From Pseudomonas sp. PH1b (GTDB lineage Bacteria; Pseudomonadota; Gammaproteobacteria; Pseudomonadales; Pseudomonadaceae), in contig NZ_AYMU01000015.1 in NCBI RefSeq assembly GCF_000633395.1, positions 186,001 to 250,000 on the forward strand: a stretch of 64,000 bases of DNA, read 5' to 3'. Below the pieces are notes generated by a model that was not told the DNA's origin, searched no databases, and saw only the letters and a program-made list of their open reading frames with translations. Below, piece by piece: positions 33,009-42,499 of this stretch; within the stretch, counting starts at the first letter, position 1; each line of letters starts with the position of its first letter. The translations under genes and the position numbers were made by a program.

Positions 33009-35006
33009 ATGTCTCCCCTGAAGCGGTTTTCCGGCCCCGCCCACCAGCGCGGCGCCATTGGCCTGATGGCGGCGGTGACCTTTGCCCTGGCGCTGTTGCT
33101 CATGCTTCTGGTGGTGGACAGCGGCCGGCTCTACCTGGAGCAGCGCAGGTTGCAACGGGTTGCGGATAACGCAGCCCTGGAGGCGGTCAGCCGCGGTGGC
33201 AATTGCCAGGCCGGCCTGAGCGCCGCCGCCTATGCCGGGCAGAGCGCGACCCGCAACGGTTTTGTCGTGGCCACCGGCAGTACCCTCACCACCACCTGCG
33301 GTTCCCTCACCACCGGGGCCAACGGCCTGCGCACCTTCAACGCCAATGCCACGCAGTCTGTAGCCGTGCGGGTGGTTGCCAGCAACACCGTGCCCATCAG
33401 CGTCGCCTCGGGAGTTGCCGCGCTGTTTTCTCCTGGGCCGATCAACCTCACCACCCAGCTCAGTGCCACGGCTGTCGCGGCGGCACCGACCCCGACTGTG
33501 GCGCAACTGAGCATTCGCAGCACCCTGGCCACGGTCAGCACCGCGCAGTCGAGCATTCTCAACCCGCTGGTGGGAGGAATGCTCGGGGGCAGCCTCAGCC
33601 TGAGTGCGGTGGGGTGGAATGGTTTGCTCAACACCAACATCAACCTGCTGAGCTACCTCAATCAACTGGCGATCAACCTGGGCGTGGCGGCGGGCAACTA
33701 CACCCAGTTGCTCAACACCACCACCAGCGTGACGCAACTGATCCAGGCCGCGATCACCGTGGTCCAGGCCAATGGTGCCACCGCCGATGTGCTGACCGCC
33801 CTGGGCAATCTGCAAATCGCGGCGATCAATGCCGCTCCGCTGAAACTGGGGGACATCCTGCAACTGCAGACGGGCTTGCCGAGCACGGCCCTGGACGCCA
33901 GCGTGCAACTGTTCCAGTTGCTGCAGGCGGTGGTGCAGTTGTCCAACAGCAACAGCGCGGTGGCGGCGACCTTGCCGATCAACGTGCTGGGGCTGGCCAA
34001 TATCACGGTGCAGACCAAGGTCATCGAGCCGCCGCAGTTGTCGGCCATCGGCAACCCTGCCCTGGCCAAGGCCAACCCCACTGGGGCCAATCGCATTTAT
34101 GTGCGTACTGCACAAGTGCGAACCCTGGTGCGGATCAACCTGCCGGTGCTGTCCGGGGTCTCGGGGCTGAGCACGGCGGTGAGCAATCTGGTGGCGCCGC
34201 TGACGCCGTTGTTGAACAGCCTGCTGAGCCTGAACCTGGTGGCGACCCTGAGTTCGACGCTGTGCCTGTTGGGCGCCGGGTGTGAGCAACTGTACCCGGC
34301 ACTTGCGCCTTCTTCGGAGATCGACCTGAGCCTGGATGCAGGAGGGGCAATCGCCTATGTCACCGACTACAGTTGCCCGGTGAACAACAGCGGGACCAAG
34401 AGCCTGACCGCCCACACCATTACCTCCATCGCCGACCTGAAAGTCGGCCAGATCGACCCGACCAACGCGTTCTCCTCATCCGCCGAGCCCACGGTGACCC
34501 CGCTGCCCCTGGTGGATCTGGGAGTCCGTACCTGTTACCAGTTCCTGATCCTGCCGGGCCGCTGCGATCCGGTGGTGCACTACGCGGGAGGGGGAATCGC
34601 GGTGATGGTCAACACCAGCGTGGCGCAGAACACCCAGGACCTGGTGTTCTCCAGTACGGCTTCGCCTTTCCCGGTGCCCCCCAACGTCAACCAGACCCCG
34701 AGCTACCAGACGGCGGCGCCGACCACCAATATCATTTCCAGCCTGGCGAGTACCCTCTCGGGCATCAATCTGATTGTCTACAAACCCGTCAACAACAACC
34801 CCCTGGGGGCCATCGTCACGGGCCTGGCCTCGGCCATCAGTGGCGTCAGCAACTTGCTGACGCCGGTCATCACCGGGCTCTTGAGCCCAGTGCTTGATCC
34901 ATTGTTGAACAACTTGCTGTCGGGACTGGGAATCAACCTGATGGATGTCGAAGTAGGCGCCAACCTGACCTGCGGGCAGACCGGCAAGGCCTACCTGGTG
35001 ATCTGA
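33009..35006 (+). CDS. tadG: Tad pilus protein TadG
   Basis: A 665-residue protein. It begins with the TadE/G-like region: RGAIGLMAAVTFALALLLMLLVVDSGRLYLEQRRLQRVADNAALEAV gives the N-terminal membrane helix and the QRVADNAALEA motif. A long Val/Leu/Asn/Thr-rich extracytoplasmic part follows. TadG is thought to sit in the envelope and support Flp pilus biogenesis. It lies apart from the tadZABC block, next to pprA, as in P. aeruginosa. Its 3' end overlaps convergent pprA by 16 bases. A good AAAGGAG site lies ahead of the ATG. Confidence 0.88.
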   Translation: MSPLKRFSGPAHQRGAIGLMAAVTFALALLLMLLVVDSGRLYLEQRRLQRVADNAALEAVSRGGNCQAGLSAAAYAGQSATRNGFVVATGSTLTTTCGSLTTGANGLRTFNANATQSVAVRVVASNTVPISVASGVAALFSPGPINLTTQLSATAVAAAPTPTVAQLSIRSTLATVSTAQSSILNPLVGGMLGGSLSLSAVGWNGLLNTNINLLSYLNQLAINLGVAAGNYTQLLNTTTSVTQLIQAAITVVQANGATADVLTALGNLQIAAINAAPLKLGDILQLQTGLPSTALDASVQLFQLLQAVVQLSNSNSAVAATLPINVLGLANITVQTKVIEPPQLSAIGNPALAKANPTGANRIYVRTAQVRTLVRINLPVLSGVSGLSTAVSNLVAPLTPLLNSLLSLNLVATLSSTLCLLGAGCEQLYPALAPSSEIDLSLDAGGAIAYVTDYSCPVNNSGTKSLTAHTITSIADLKVGQIDPTNAFSSSAEPTVTPLPLVDLGVRTCYQFLILPGRCDPVVHYAGGGIAVMVNTSVAQNTQDLVFSSTASPFPVPPNVNQTPSYQTAAPTTNIISSLASTLSGINLIVYKPVNNNPLGAIVTGLASAISGVSNLLTPVITGLLSPVLDPLLNNLLSGLGINLMDVEVGANLTCGQTGKAYLVI

Positions 35007-37759
35007 TCCGGCGGGGCGATCGGCAATTCGATGCAGAAGCGCGCGCCTTCCTGGCCGTTGCTGACGCTCAGGCGCCCGCCCATGTTCTCGACGATGCCAT
35101 AGCTCACCGACAGCCCCAGTCCGGTGCCGACCCCTACTGGCTTGGTGGTGAAGAACGGCTCGAAGATCCGCTCCAGCAGCCGCGGGTCGATGCCGCCGGC
35201 GTTGTCCTCGACCCACAGCCGCAGCCACTGTTCGTCACGTTGCCCATGCACGGAAATCCAGGGTTTGAAGTCGGGCTGTTTTTCCCGCTGGCCCAACAGT
35301 GCGTCCCGGGCATTGACCAGCAGGTTGATCAGCACTTGTTCCAGCTGGTCGACAAACCCCAGCACCCGGACATCGAAACCCAGCTCGCTGATGCGCAGGT
35401 CCAGGCCTTTGCCACGCATGCCTTCGGCCAGCAGCGAGAGCGTGCCCTCGATGGCCTGGGCCGGATCGAACGGCTGTTGCTCCACCTCCGAGCGTCGGCC
35501 AAACACCCGCATGTGGTCCACCACTCGGGCAGCCCTCTGGACCTGGGCGTCGATGCGGTGAAGCTTTTCGGTGAGGTAGTCGACCTGGATATCGCCACTG
35601 TTCACACGCTTGAGCACATTGACGATGGCCATGCGCATCACGTTCAGGGGCTGGTTGATTTCATGGGCCAGCCCGGTGGCCATTTCCCCGAGGGTGGCCA
35701 TTTTCGCGCTTTGCGTGAGCTGTTGCTGGGAGCGCCGTACCTCGGTGTTGTCGCGCCCCACCGCCTGGATCTCAAGGAGTTGGCCCCGATCATCGAACAC
35801 TCCACGGTCCGACCAGACCCACCAGGCATGTTCCCGCCCGGGCAGTTGCAGGTTGATTTCTGCGGTGCTGACCGGAAACTCCGGGCTCAGCAGATTGATC
35901 CGGCGCGCGAAGCCTTCGCGCTGCTCGGCGGACAGCCACTGTCCGAGATTGCTTCCTGGCAGATCGGCAGCGGCGCACTCCAGGTAGGCGGCCAATGGCC
36001 GGTTGCCGAAGGTCAGGGTCAAGTCCGGGCGGTAGCGGCAGATCATCGCTGGTGAATCCTCCACCAGGATCCGATAGCGCTCCTCGCTCTGGCGCACCTG
36101 CTCGGTGGCCAAGGTGGCTTCGGTGACATCCAGCCACAGGCCGACCGCCTCGACCGGCAGGCCGAGGTCGTCACGCAGCAGCCTGGCTTCGTCCAGGACC
36201 CAGTGGTAGTTGCCCTGGCGATCTCGCAGGCGATAGCGGCTGTGGACATGGCCTGCGCGCAGCAACTGGCGGCAGCGCTGGAAGTACAGGTCGCGGTCCT
36301 CGGGGTGCAGCCAGTCCACTAGCCGGTCCTCCGCGCAGTCTTCCAGGGTCCAGCCCAGCAGAGGCTGCAGGCTGGCGCTGAAGAAACTCGGTTGCAATGC
36401 ACCTTCGAGGTAACGCTGGACATAGATCACTGCCGGCGAACTGGCGATCAGGTTGTCCAGGCGGGCGTGGGCCGCGGCCGCTTGTTGCTGCTGGTTCTTG
36501 ATGTCGCTGATATCGAGCATGAAGCCCACCAGGCGCTGGTTTTCTCCCCGCCCCAGGGCCTGGCCCTGCAGGCGATACCAGCGTGCTGGGAATGTCGGCT
36601 CGGGGCTGTGCAGGCGCACGCAGAGCAGCAGGGGCTTGCCTTGCTTCAACTCCTGCAGGCGGCTGCCGAGCTCGGCCCGATCGACGGGATGAATCAGCTC
36701 CAGCCACGCCTGGACGCTCAGTCGGGTATTGCCCTCGGGTACCTGCAGGGATGCCGCCAGTTGGCTGGCCAGGAGGATCTCGGCGGTGCCTGGGCACAGC
36801 TCCCACCACCCGGCCCCCAACAGGCCTTGCAAGGCTTCCAGGCGTTCAAGGTGCAGGTGATGGCGGTGTTCGCGCAGGCGACTGAGCAGCGGCCCGGCGA
36901 GGGCTGCGGTGAGCATCAGCCAGTCGCGGTCCAGCAGGTTGGGCGCGTGCTGTTGGCTGCTGTAGCCACCGCACAGGAGCCAGGCGGCGACGCCGTGATC
37001 ATCCCGGTAAGGCACCAGGAACCCTTCGCGGTGAGCGAAGATGGCCTGCAGGCGCGGGTGTTCATTCAAGCCGGGAACCTGATTCAGGCGCAGGGGCATG
37101 TTGCCGCTCAGGCTGTCGAGGCCGATGCCCAGGGCCTGGCCGTCCTGCCACAGCTGTGGTGCGTCGTGGGCGTTGCAGCAACTGTGGATCAGCCAGCTTT
37201 GCTCTTGCTCATCCAGCAGTGCCAGGCCGACGCAGGGGATGTGCCAGAAGCGAGCCAGGTCGAGCAGTTGCTCGTGCAGCACCTCCTTCAGGCGCGGCAG
37301 GCCGCACAGGCGGATCTGTTCGCTGATCTGCGCGGCAAAGGCCTGGCACTGTTCGCGACTGAAGGCCTGTTCGCGTTGCAGGATCAGGTCGCCGATATCC
37401 AGGAGCTGCAGATGCCATTCCTGGGCCTGACGCTGGACCCAGCCGCGCAGGTGCAGGGTCTTCACCCCGAGCCCGCGAAAATCGAGGTCCAGGACTTGCC
37501 CGCTCCAGTCGGCGGGGCGGCCTTCGAGCGCCTGGGTGCTGCCGGGCACCACATAGTCCCGCAGATGGGCTGGTTCGGCACTCGGCGGGAGCTGGGCCAG
37601 GGCATGGCGCAAGGGCCCGCTGGTGGTCAGGATCCGACCCTGTTGATCCAGTACCAGCAACAGACCGATGGCCTGGGGCGCGGCGGTTGCCTGGGGTTCG
37701 TCAGCGACCGCTGGCTGGCGGCCCAGGAGGCGACCGAAGAGCTTGTCGCCAGAGGTCAA
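34991..37759 (-). CDS. pprA: PAS/GAF sensor histidine kinase PprA
   Basis: A cytoplasmic-looking histidine kinase of about 922 residues. N-terminal sensory domains (a PAS-like segment, a GAF-like region about 150-330, then PAS repeats to about 670) precede HisKA with ATGLAHEINQPLN (His699) and a HATPase with LINLLVNARDAL, EDNAGGI and GTGLGLSVSYGI. In P. aeruginosa PprA pairs with PprB to control Flp pilus, adhesin and permeability genes. No ATG fits; I placed the start at a TTG that overlaps the tadF stop (TTGA), giving MTSGDKLFGRLLGR and the expected size. Translational coupling to tadF follows from this. Confidence 0.85.
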   Translation of the reverse strand: MTSGDKLFGRLLGRQPAVADEPQATAAPQAIGLLLVLDQQGRILTTSGPLRHALAQLPPSAEPAHLRDYVVPGSTQALEGRPADWSGQVLDLDFRGLGVKTLHLRGWVQRQAQEWHLQLLDIGDLILQREQAFSREQCQAFAAQISEQIRLCGLPRLKEVLHEQLLDLARFWHIPCVGLALLDEQEQSWLIHSCCNAHDAPQLWQDGQALGIGLDSLSGNMPLRLNQVPGLNEHPRLQAIFAHREGFLVPYRDDHGVAAWLLCGGYSSQQHAPNLLDRDWLMLTAALAGPLLSRLREHRHHLHLERLEALQGLLGAGWWELCPGTAEILLASQLAASLQVPEGNTRLSVQAWLELIHPVDRAELGSRLQELKQGKPLLLCVRLHSPEPTFPARWYRLQGQALGRGENQRLVGFMLDISDIKNQQQQAAAAHARLDNLIASSPAVIYVQRYLEGALQPSFFSASLQPLLGWTLEDCAEDRLVDWLHPEDRDLYFQRCRQLLRAGHVHSRYRLRDRQGNYHWVLDEARLLRDDLGLPVEAVGLWLDVTEATLATEQVRQSEERYRILVEDSPAMICRYRPDLTLTFGNRPLAAYLECAAADLPGSNLGQWLSAEQREGFARRINLLSPEFPVSTAEINLQLPGREHAWWVWSDRGVFDDRGQLLEIQAVGRDNTEVRRSQQQLTQSAKMATLGEMATGLAHEINQPLNVMRMAIVNVLKRVNSGDIQVDYLTEKLHRIDAQVQRAARVVDHMRVFGRRSEVEQQPFDPAQAIEGTLSLLAEGMRGKGLDLRISELGFDVRVLGFVDQLEQVLINLLVNARDALLGQREKQPDFKPWISVHGQRDEQWLRLWVEDNAGGIDPRLLERIFEPFFTTKPVGVGTGLGLSVSYGIVENMGGRLSVSNGQEGARFCIELPIAPPDQITR

Positions 37760-38193
37760 AACTGCAGACTCGAAGTGACGGAAAGGTTGCTGGGCAGGTT
37801 GGGCACGGTGCCGATAACCGGCAACACCAGCAGCGGCAGCACCTGGTTCAGCTTGCTGGTGGGATAGTTCACCGAGACCGTCAGCACACCGGCGCTGTAC
37901 ACCGCGCTGTAGTCGGTGGCGGCAAAGTTGAAGGCCGCTGGAATCCACTGGGTCTGGGTCTGTATCACGCTGTTGGCGAGGTTCTGCACCGTGGTGGCAT
38001 AGTTGGCGCTGTTGGGATCGACCATCACCGCACGGCGGATTGCCTCGGCGGTGGCTTGATGGAAGGACTGCATCATCAGCAGCGGCACGCTGTAGCTGAC
38101 CAGGCCATAGAACACCGCGAAAAAAATCACGAACACAGCAGCAAACTCGATCGCTGCAGCGCCTTTCTGCTTTCTAGGGAGGCCCGGTTTCAT
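37756..38193 (-). CDS. tadF: Tad pilus pseudopilin-like protein TadF/TadE
   Basis: A 145-residue protein with an N-terminal type IV-like region (KQKGAAAIEFAAVFVIFFAVFYGLV): a Gly before AAAIEF matches the TadE/TadF prepilin cleavage motif, which is probably processed by FppA encoded divergently. The rest is extracytoplasmic. Minor pseudopilins of this type are needed for Flp pilus assembly. The ATG at 38193 gives a short basic leader; another ATG 11 codons upstream is possible. It leads the tadF-pprA pair. Confidence 0.82.
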   Translation of the reverse strand: MKPGLPRKQKGAAAIEFAAVFVIFFAVFYGLVSYSVPLLMMQSFHQATAEAIRRAVMVDPNSANYATTVQNLANSVIQTQTQWIPAAFNFAATDYSAVYSAGVLTVSVNYPTSKLNQVLPLLVLPVIGTVPNLPSNLSVTSSLQF

Positions 38194-38267
38194 CAGTGCG
38201 TCTACCCTGACAACCACTATGTTCATTAAGCATAGGATCTTTCCGGAAAAAGGGACCGTTTCGGCCG

Positions 38268-38738
38268 ATGCATTTATTGGTTTTGTGGATCTGGTTGGCA
38301 ATCTGCGCGCTGCAGGATCTGCGTCAGCGGCATATCGCCAACGCTTTGACCCTGGGCGCTGCGCTGCTGGCCACTCTCTACCTGTCATGGACCGGCACTA
38401 CCTGGCTCGGGAGCAGTGCCGCGCAAGGTGGCTGGGCCCTGCTGCTGGCCTTGCTGTTCACCTTGCCCGGGTATGCCACGGGAAGAATGGGCGCGGGGGA
38501 TGTGAAGCTGATGGCGGCCCTGGGGCTGGCCACCGATACCCAGCATCTGCTGGGCGCGTTTATCGGGGCCGGGCTGTGCAGCCTGCTGTGGCTGCTGATC
38601 GCTGCCAGGCTCGACCTACAGCCAAAACAAGGGCTTGAGCCCTCGACCGGGGAGCCGGCAAAGCACTTGTCAAAAAAATACCCCTTTGCCCCTTTTGTCC
38701 TGCTCGGAATGGTCTTAACTGTGAGCGTGATCCACTAG
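38268..38738 (+). CDS. fppA: Prepilin peptidase FppA (TadV)
   Basis: A 156-residue aspartyl prepilin peptidase of the A24 type without the large N-terminal methylase domain. The two catalytic aspartates are visible: ALQDLRQRHI near residue 17 and the GxGD motif in RMGAGDVKLMAALG near residue 76. Several membrane helices are present. It would process the Flp pilins and TadF-type pseudopilins. It lies divergently from tadF and upstream of pprB, as in P. aeruginosa. Confidence 0.9.
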   Translation: MHLLVLWIWLAICALQDLRQRHIANALTLGAALLATLYLSWTGTTWLGSSAAQGGWALLLALLFTLPGYATGRMGAGDVKLMAALGLATDTQHLLGAFIGAGLCSLLWLLIAARLDLQPKQGLEPSTGEPAKHLSKKYPFAPFVLLGMVLTVSVIH

Positions 38739-38864
38739 TCGCCGGGCTGATTAATGCGATGTACATAGTCGGAAAGTAGGTCTAGGTTTTAAGTTGTAGC
38801 TGCCCGGATCATGCGTCGCAGCACAGGAGTGGCCCGTCATCGATGGGCCCGCACGGAGTAGCAC

Positions 38865-39656
38865 GTGAACAAGCTCACCTCACAGATGAAAGTGCTCGTG
38901 GTCGATGATCAGCCACTGATTGTCGAAGAACTTTGCGAGTTTCTTGAAAACAGTGGTTACCGTTGTGTTCCTTGCCAGTCCAGCCGCGAGGCCGTGGAGT
39001 GCTTCAACAAGGATCCGGAAATCTCCCTGGTGCTCTGCGACCTGCACATGCCAGGCCTGGACGGTATCCAACTGGTGCAGGAGCTGCAGCGCATTGCCGG
39101 CAAGCAGCGGGTGTTCGAGGCCATCATGTTGACCGGCCAATCCGACAAGCAGGATGTGATCAAGGCCCTGCGTGCCGGGATCGCCGATTACTATCAGAAG
39201 CCCATCGATCTGGACGAACTCCTGGAAGGCTTGCAGCGTCAGGAAGTCGCCTTGCAGGAACGGCAGAAAAACCTGCACCTGGGGCACCTGAACCAGAAGC
39301 TGCAGTTTCTCTCGGAATCCATCGACGATCTGTATCAGGACCTGGACAAGGTCCGGGGTGCACCAGCCTCCAGCCGCAACGAAGAACCCCGGGGCGAGGG
39401 CGGCGGCGATGCCGACAGCATCGAAATCCCGACGATCTTCAATCAGCTTTCGCCACGGCAACTGGATGTCGCGCGCCTGGTGGGCAAGGGCCAGACCAAC
39501 TACCAGATCGCCTGTGAGCTGGGGATTACCGAAAACACCGTCAAACTCTATGTTTCCCAGGTGCTGCGGCTGACCCACATGCACAATCGCACCCAGCTGG
39601 CCCTGGCGCTGTCTCCGAGCAATTCGGGGTTGCGCCAGCGGGTGACGGCACACTGA
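38865..39656 (+). CDS. pprB: Response regulator PprB
   Basis: A 263-residue regulator. The receiver domain starts KVLVVDDQPLIVEEL, with phospho-acceptor Asp59 (LVLCDLHMPG) and conserved Lys (YYQKPIDLDE). A linker leads to a C-terminal LuxR-type helix-turn-helix (LSPRQLDVARLVGKGQTNYQIACELGITENTVKLYVSQVL). It would be phosphorylated by PprA and activate the Flp/Tad genes. The start is GTG at 38865 with a GGAG element upstream; an ATG seven codons later is the alternative. Confidence 0.9.
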   Translation: MNKLTSQMKVLVVDDQPLIVEELCEFLENSGYRCVPCQSSREAVECFNKDPEISLVLCDLHMPGLDGIQLVQELQRIAGKQRVFEAIMLTGQSDKQDVIKALRAGIADYYQKPIDLDELLEGLQRQEVALQERQKNLHLGHLNQKLQFLSESIDDLYQDLDKVRGAPASSRNEEPRGEGGGDADSIEIPTIFNQLSPRQLDVARLVGKGQTNYQIACELGITENTVKLYVSQVLRLTHMHNRTQLALALSPSNSGLRQRVTAH

Positions 39657-39704
39657 CTGCGAAGCACTGGCGGTGCCGGGTTCACCGCCAGCTGTAGCTT
39701 GCGA

Positions 39705-39971
39705 CTATTTGCTTTCCACCTTGCCGCCCGCGTCCGGGTCGTAGAGATCCGGAATCTCGTACTTGTATTTCTTCAGCCAGCGTTGCAACGCCAGCTCGCG
39801 TTCGGTGGGGGTCGCCGTCTGTGGTTGCGGCGAGGCTGCCAGGTTGCGGTTCTGCAACAGCAGCCAGCCTTCGGTTTCCTGCTGCTGGGGAGAGGACGGC
39901 CCGGCATCGATGGCCTGCGCGACCAGCGGCAGTGTCAGCAGGGCAGTGCAGCAGAGCATGGGCAGTTTCAT
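39705..39971 (-). CDS. DUF3613 small exported protein in tad operon
   Basis: An 88-residue protein with a signal peptide (MKLPMLCCTALLTLPLVAQA) and a short mature part that includes TERELALQRWLKKYKYEIPDLYDPD, the DUF3613 signature. It is the last gene of the minus-strand tad operon, 2 bases after tadD. Its role in the pilus is unknown; P. aeruginosa has a similar small gene at the same position. Confidence 0.8.
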   Translation of the reverse strand: MKLPMLCCTALLTLPLVAQAIDAGPSSPQQQETEGWLLLQNRNLAASPQPQTATPTERELALQRWLKKYKYEIPDLYDPDAGGKVESK

Positions 39972-39973
39972 CT

Positions 39974-40708
39974 TCAGCGCTCCTTGGCTGGTGCGGCATC
40001 AGGCTGCAGGGTGGTGGTTCCTGTAGCCACCTGGGTCACGGGGCCGGTGGTCTTCGACGGGGTCTTGAGCTGTTCGGCACGGGCCTGGGCCTGGGCGAAC
40101 TGCTGCGGGCTCAAGCTGGCCTGGCTGACCACTTGCGCCGCCTGCTTCCAGTCGTCCTGATAGAGCAGCAGGGTCACCATATTGATCGCCGCCAGCGGCT
40201 CGGACTGCTTGAGCTCGATGGCGGTGAGGAACTCGAAGCGGGCCTCTTCGATCCGCAACTGGTTGAGGTAGACCACACCCAGATCATTGCGGATTTTCTC
40301 GTTGGTCGGAGCCAGGCGCGCCGCCCGTTGCAAGTGAGCCTGGGCCTGGCCGTTATCGCCCCGGGCTGCTGCCAGCTGACCCAGGCCGTGCTCGCCTTCG
40401 GCTGCCAGGCACGAGCCCAGCAGGCTGCGGTACAGCGGTTCGGCCTCGCTGCGTCCCAGCAGCCGGTAGACCCGGGCCTTGCGAACCCGGACTTGCGCCA
40501 GGTTGTCCGGCAGGCTCTGCAGGTTGGCCAGGCTGGCGTGCAGCTTGCCGTCGTTGGCCATTTCATCGGCAAGGCTGACTGCCAGTTCCTGCTCGGAGCT
40601 GAGTTTGGCGCAACTGCTGGAGTTGGTCAGGGCCGCCCATGGTGGCTGGCCGTTGCTGGCGCATCCGCCGAGCAGCAGCAGGCTTGCAGCGACAATCATG
40701 GCTTTCAT
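39974..40708 (-). CDS. tadD: Tad lipoprotein TadD (TPR)
   Basis: A 244-residue protein with lipobox LGGC (Cys16) and tetratricopeptide-type repeats (for example AQAHLQRAARLAPTNEKIRNDLGVVYLNQL near 130-160). In Tad systems TadD is an outer-membrane lipoprotein acting as pilotin or assembly factor for the RcpA secretin. The start at 40708 gives the proper signal sequence, with the upstream frame extension discarded. It sits 10 bases after tadC. Confidence 0.88.
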   Translation of the reverse strand: MKAMIVAASLLLLGGCASNGQPPWAALTNSSSCAKLSSEQELAVSLADEMANDGKLHASLANLQSLPDNLAQVRVRKARVYRLLGRSEAEPLYRSLLGSCLAAEGEHGLGQLAAARGDNGQAQAHLQRAARLAPTNEKIRNDLGVVYLNQLRIEEARFEFLTAIELKQSEPLAAINMVTLLLYQDDWKQAAQVVSQASLSPQQFAQAQARAEQLKTPSKTTGPVTQVATGTTTLQPDAAPAKER

Positions 40709-40718
40709 CAAATTCCCT

Positions 40719-41600
40719 CTAGGAAGCAAAGGCCCGGGCAATGGCGGTGAAACCCGGCCCGGCCAGCACGATCAACAGGGCGGGGAAGAGAAACAGCATC
40801 ATCACCACCGACATTTTGGCCGACATTTTCGAGATGTATTCCTGCAGGCGTGTCAGGCGCCGGTCATCGAGCAATTGCTTGAGCGCCTGCAGCGACTTCA
40901 TCGCACCGCCACCCTGCAGGATCAGTTGCTGGAGGATCACGCAGGTGTCGGTGAATTCGTCCACCGCCAGCAAGGTCGCGGTCTTGTTGATCTCTTGGCC
41001 CAGCTCCAGGCCCGAGTCGACTCGCGCCAGGATCAGGCGCAGCTCGTGGGTCAATTCCGGCAGCAGCTTCTGAGCCTCGTTGCCCAGCACGCGCAAGGCC
41101 TGTTCCACGGCCATGCCTGATTCGAACAGGATGCGCAGCAGGGGGATGAAGGTGGAGATCTCCACGGCGATGTGTTTCTGCCGGCGTTGGGCGGCGTAGG
41201 CCAGCATCCGCTTGGGCAGCAAGTAGCCAGCCCCCAGGGCGAGCATCGGCATCAGCCATTTGCTGGCTTGGGGAAACGCCACCTCCTGGATGAAAAACAC
41301 CAGGCATGCCAGCAGCACCGGGGTGGCGATCTGGCTGGCGGCAAACAGTGAGCGCTGGCTGGCGCGGCGCCAGCCGAGGCGGTTGAGCAAGGTCTGGGTT
41401 TCGCTGTCCATGCTCACGGCGCGCTGGCCGAAACGGCTGTCGCCCAGCAGGCGCAACCAGCTGCCCAGGCGGTTGTCGCGGGTCATGTTGCCTTGCAGTC
41501 GCTGGGCAACCTGGCGTTCGCGCCGGCGTTGCTCAAGCAAGCCGTTGCCCAGCAGGAGCAAGGCGGCGAGAAACAGCAGCGCAGCGGCCAGCAGAAGCAT
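40719..41600 (-). CDS. tadC: Tad inner-membrane platform protein TadC
   Basis: A 293-residue T2SSF-type platform protein. It has an N-terminal membrane helix, central helices around residues 90-130, the conserved cytoplasmic segment (EISTFIPLLRILFESGMAVEQALRVLG near 150-175) and a C-terminal helix near 270. With TadB it forms the inner-membrane base on which the TadA ATPase acts. Its start is 1 base after the tadB stop, consistent with one operon. Confidence 0.92.
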   Translation of the reverse strand: MLLLAAALLFLAALLLLGNGLLEQRRRERQVAQRLQGNMTRDNRLGSWLRLLGDSRFGQRAVSMDSETQTLLNRLGWRRASQRSLFAASQIATPVLLACLVFFIQEVAFPQASKWLMPMLALGAGYLLPKRMLAYAAQRRQKHIAVEISTFIPLLRILFESGMAVEQALRVLGNEAQKLLPELTHELRLILARVDSGLELGQEINKTATLLAVDEFTDTCVILQQLILQGGGAMKSLQALKQLLDDRRLTRLQEYISKMSAKMSVVMMLFLFPALLIVLAGPGFTAIARAFAS

Positions 41601-41601
41601 C

Positions 41602-42483
41602 TCAGATACTCCTCAACATGCGCCAAAGGGCGAGGCAGCCGAAGATCTGCAGGCACACGGCAGTGATCAGCATTTTCTGTCCGGCGGAGTCGTGCCACAT
41701 GCCGAGCATGTAGCCCGGATTGGTGGCCATGAAATAGCTCACTAGAATCAGCGGCAGCAGCCCCAGGACCCAGGCCGTCATGCGGGTCTCCCCGGTCATC
41801 GCACTCAATTGCCGGGCCCCTTGCTCACGTTCGCGGATCAGTTTGATCAGGTTTTCCAGCAACTCGCTGGCATTGCCGCCATAGCGGTGATTGACCTTCA
41901 AGCCGAGTGCGAACATGCGCAGTTCGTCCTGCTCGTAGAACTCGGCAAAATCACTGACCGCCTCCGGCAGGTTGACCCCCAGTTGCACGTTGCGCTGGAC
42001 CCGGCCCATGGCCTGCTTCAGTGGATCGTTGCTGGCCTCGATGGCGCCGAGTACCGCATCGGCCAGGGTGCGGCCGGACTTCAGGCTGCGCACGCTGTGG
42101 TCGAGCAAGGCGGGCAACTGCTCGATCATGCGCTTGAGCCGGCGCTGGTACAGCCAGGCGATGCACAGCCGCAGGAGCAAGGGCGGACCGAGGAGACCGC
42201 CCAGCAGGCCGAGCCAATCCGCCATCAGGTAGCCCAGCAGCGCCAGCGTCACCCAGACTGCCAGCCACAGGCCCAGGCGTTCATTGGGCTGGCCCAGGCC
42301 GGCACGGGCAAAGGCTCGCTCCAGGCCGCTCCAGGAGCTGCGTTGCACCTTGAGGTCGGGTTGCCCTTCGGCCAGCCGATTGAGAACCCGCTCACGCTCG
42401 GTCTTGCGCACCCCGTGATAGAACAGCCATCCGGAAAGCCCCAGCAGGAGCAGGCAGATCAAGGTAAGCAGCAGGCCGATCAT
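41602..42483 (-). CDS. tadB: Tad inner-membrane platform protein TadB
   Basis: A 293-residue T2SSF-domain protein, paired with TadC. It shows an N-terminal helix (IGLLLTLICLLLLGLSGWLFY), central hydrophobic segments, the platform motif (LPALLDHSVRSLKSGRTLADAVLGAIEAS near 130-160) and a C-terminal membrane helix. I used the ATG at 42483, which follows GAGGTG; the longer open frame overlaps tadA without support. Confidence 0.92.
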   Translation of the reverse strand: MIGLLLTLICLLLLGLSGWLFYHGVRKTERERVLNRLAEGQPDLKVQRSSWSGLERAFARAGLGQPNERLGLWLAVWVTLALLGYLMADWLGLLGGLLGPPLLLRLCIAWLYQRRLKRMIEQLPALLDHSVRSLKSGRTLADAVLGAIEASNDPLKQAMGRVQRNVQLGVNLPEAVSDFAEFYEQDELRMFALGLKVNHRYGGNASELLENLIKLIREREQGARQLSAMTGETRMTAWVLGLLPLILVSYFMATNPGYMLGMWHDSAGQKMLITAVCLQIFGCLALWRMLRSI

Positions 42484-42499
42484 GGGCCACCTCGTCGTT

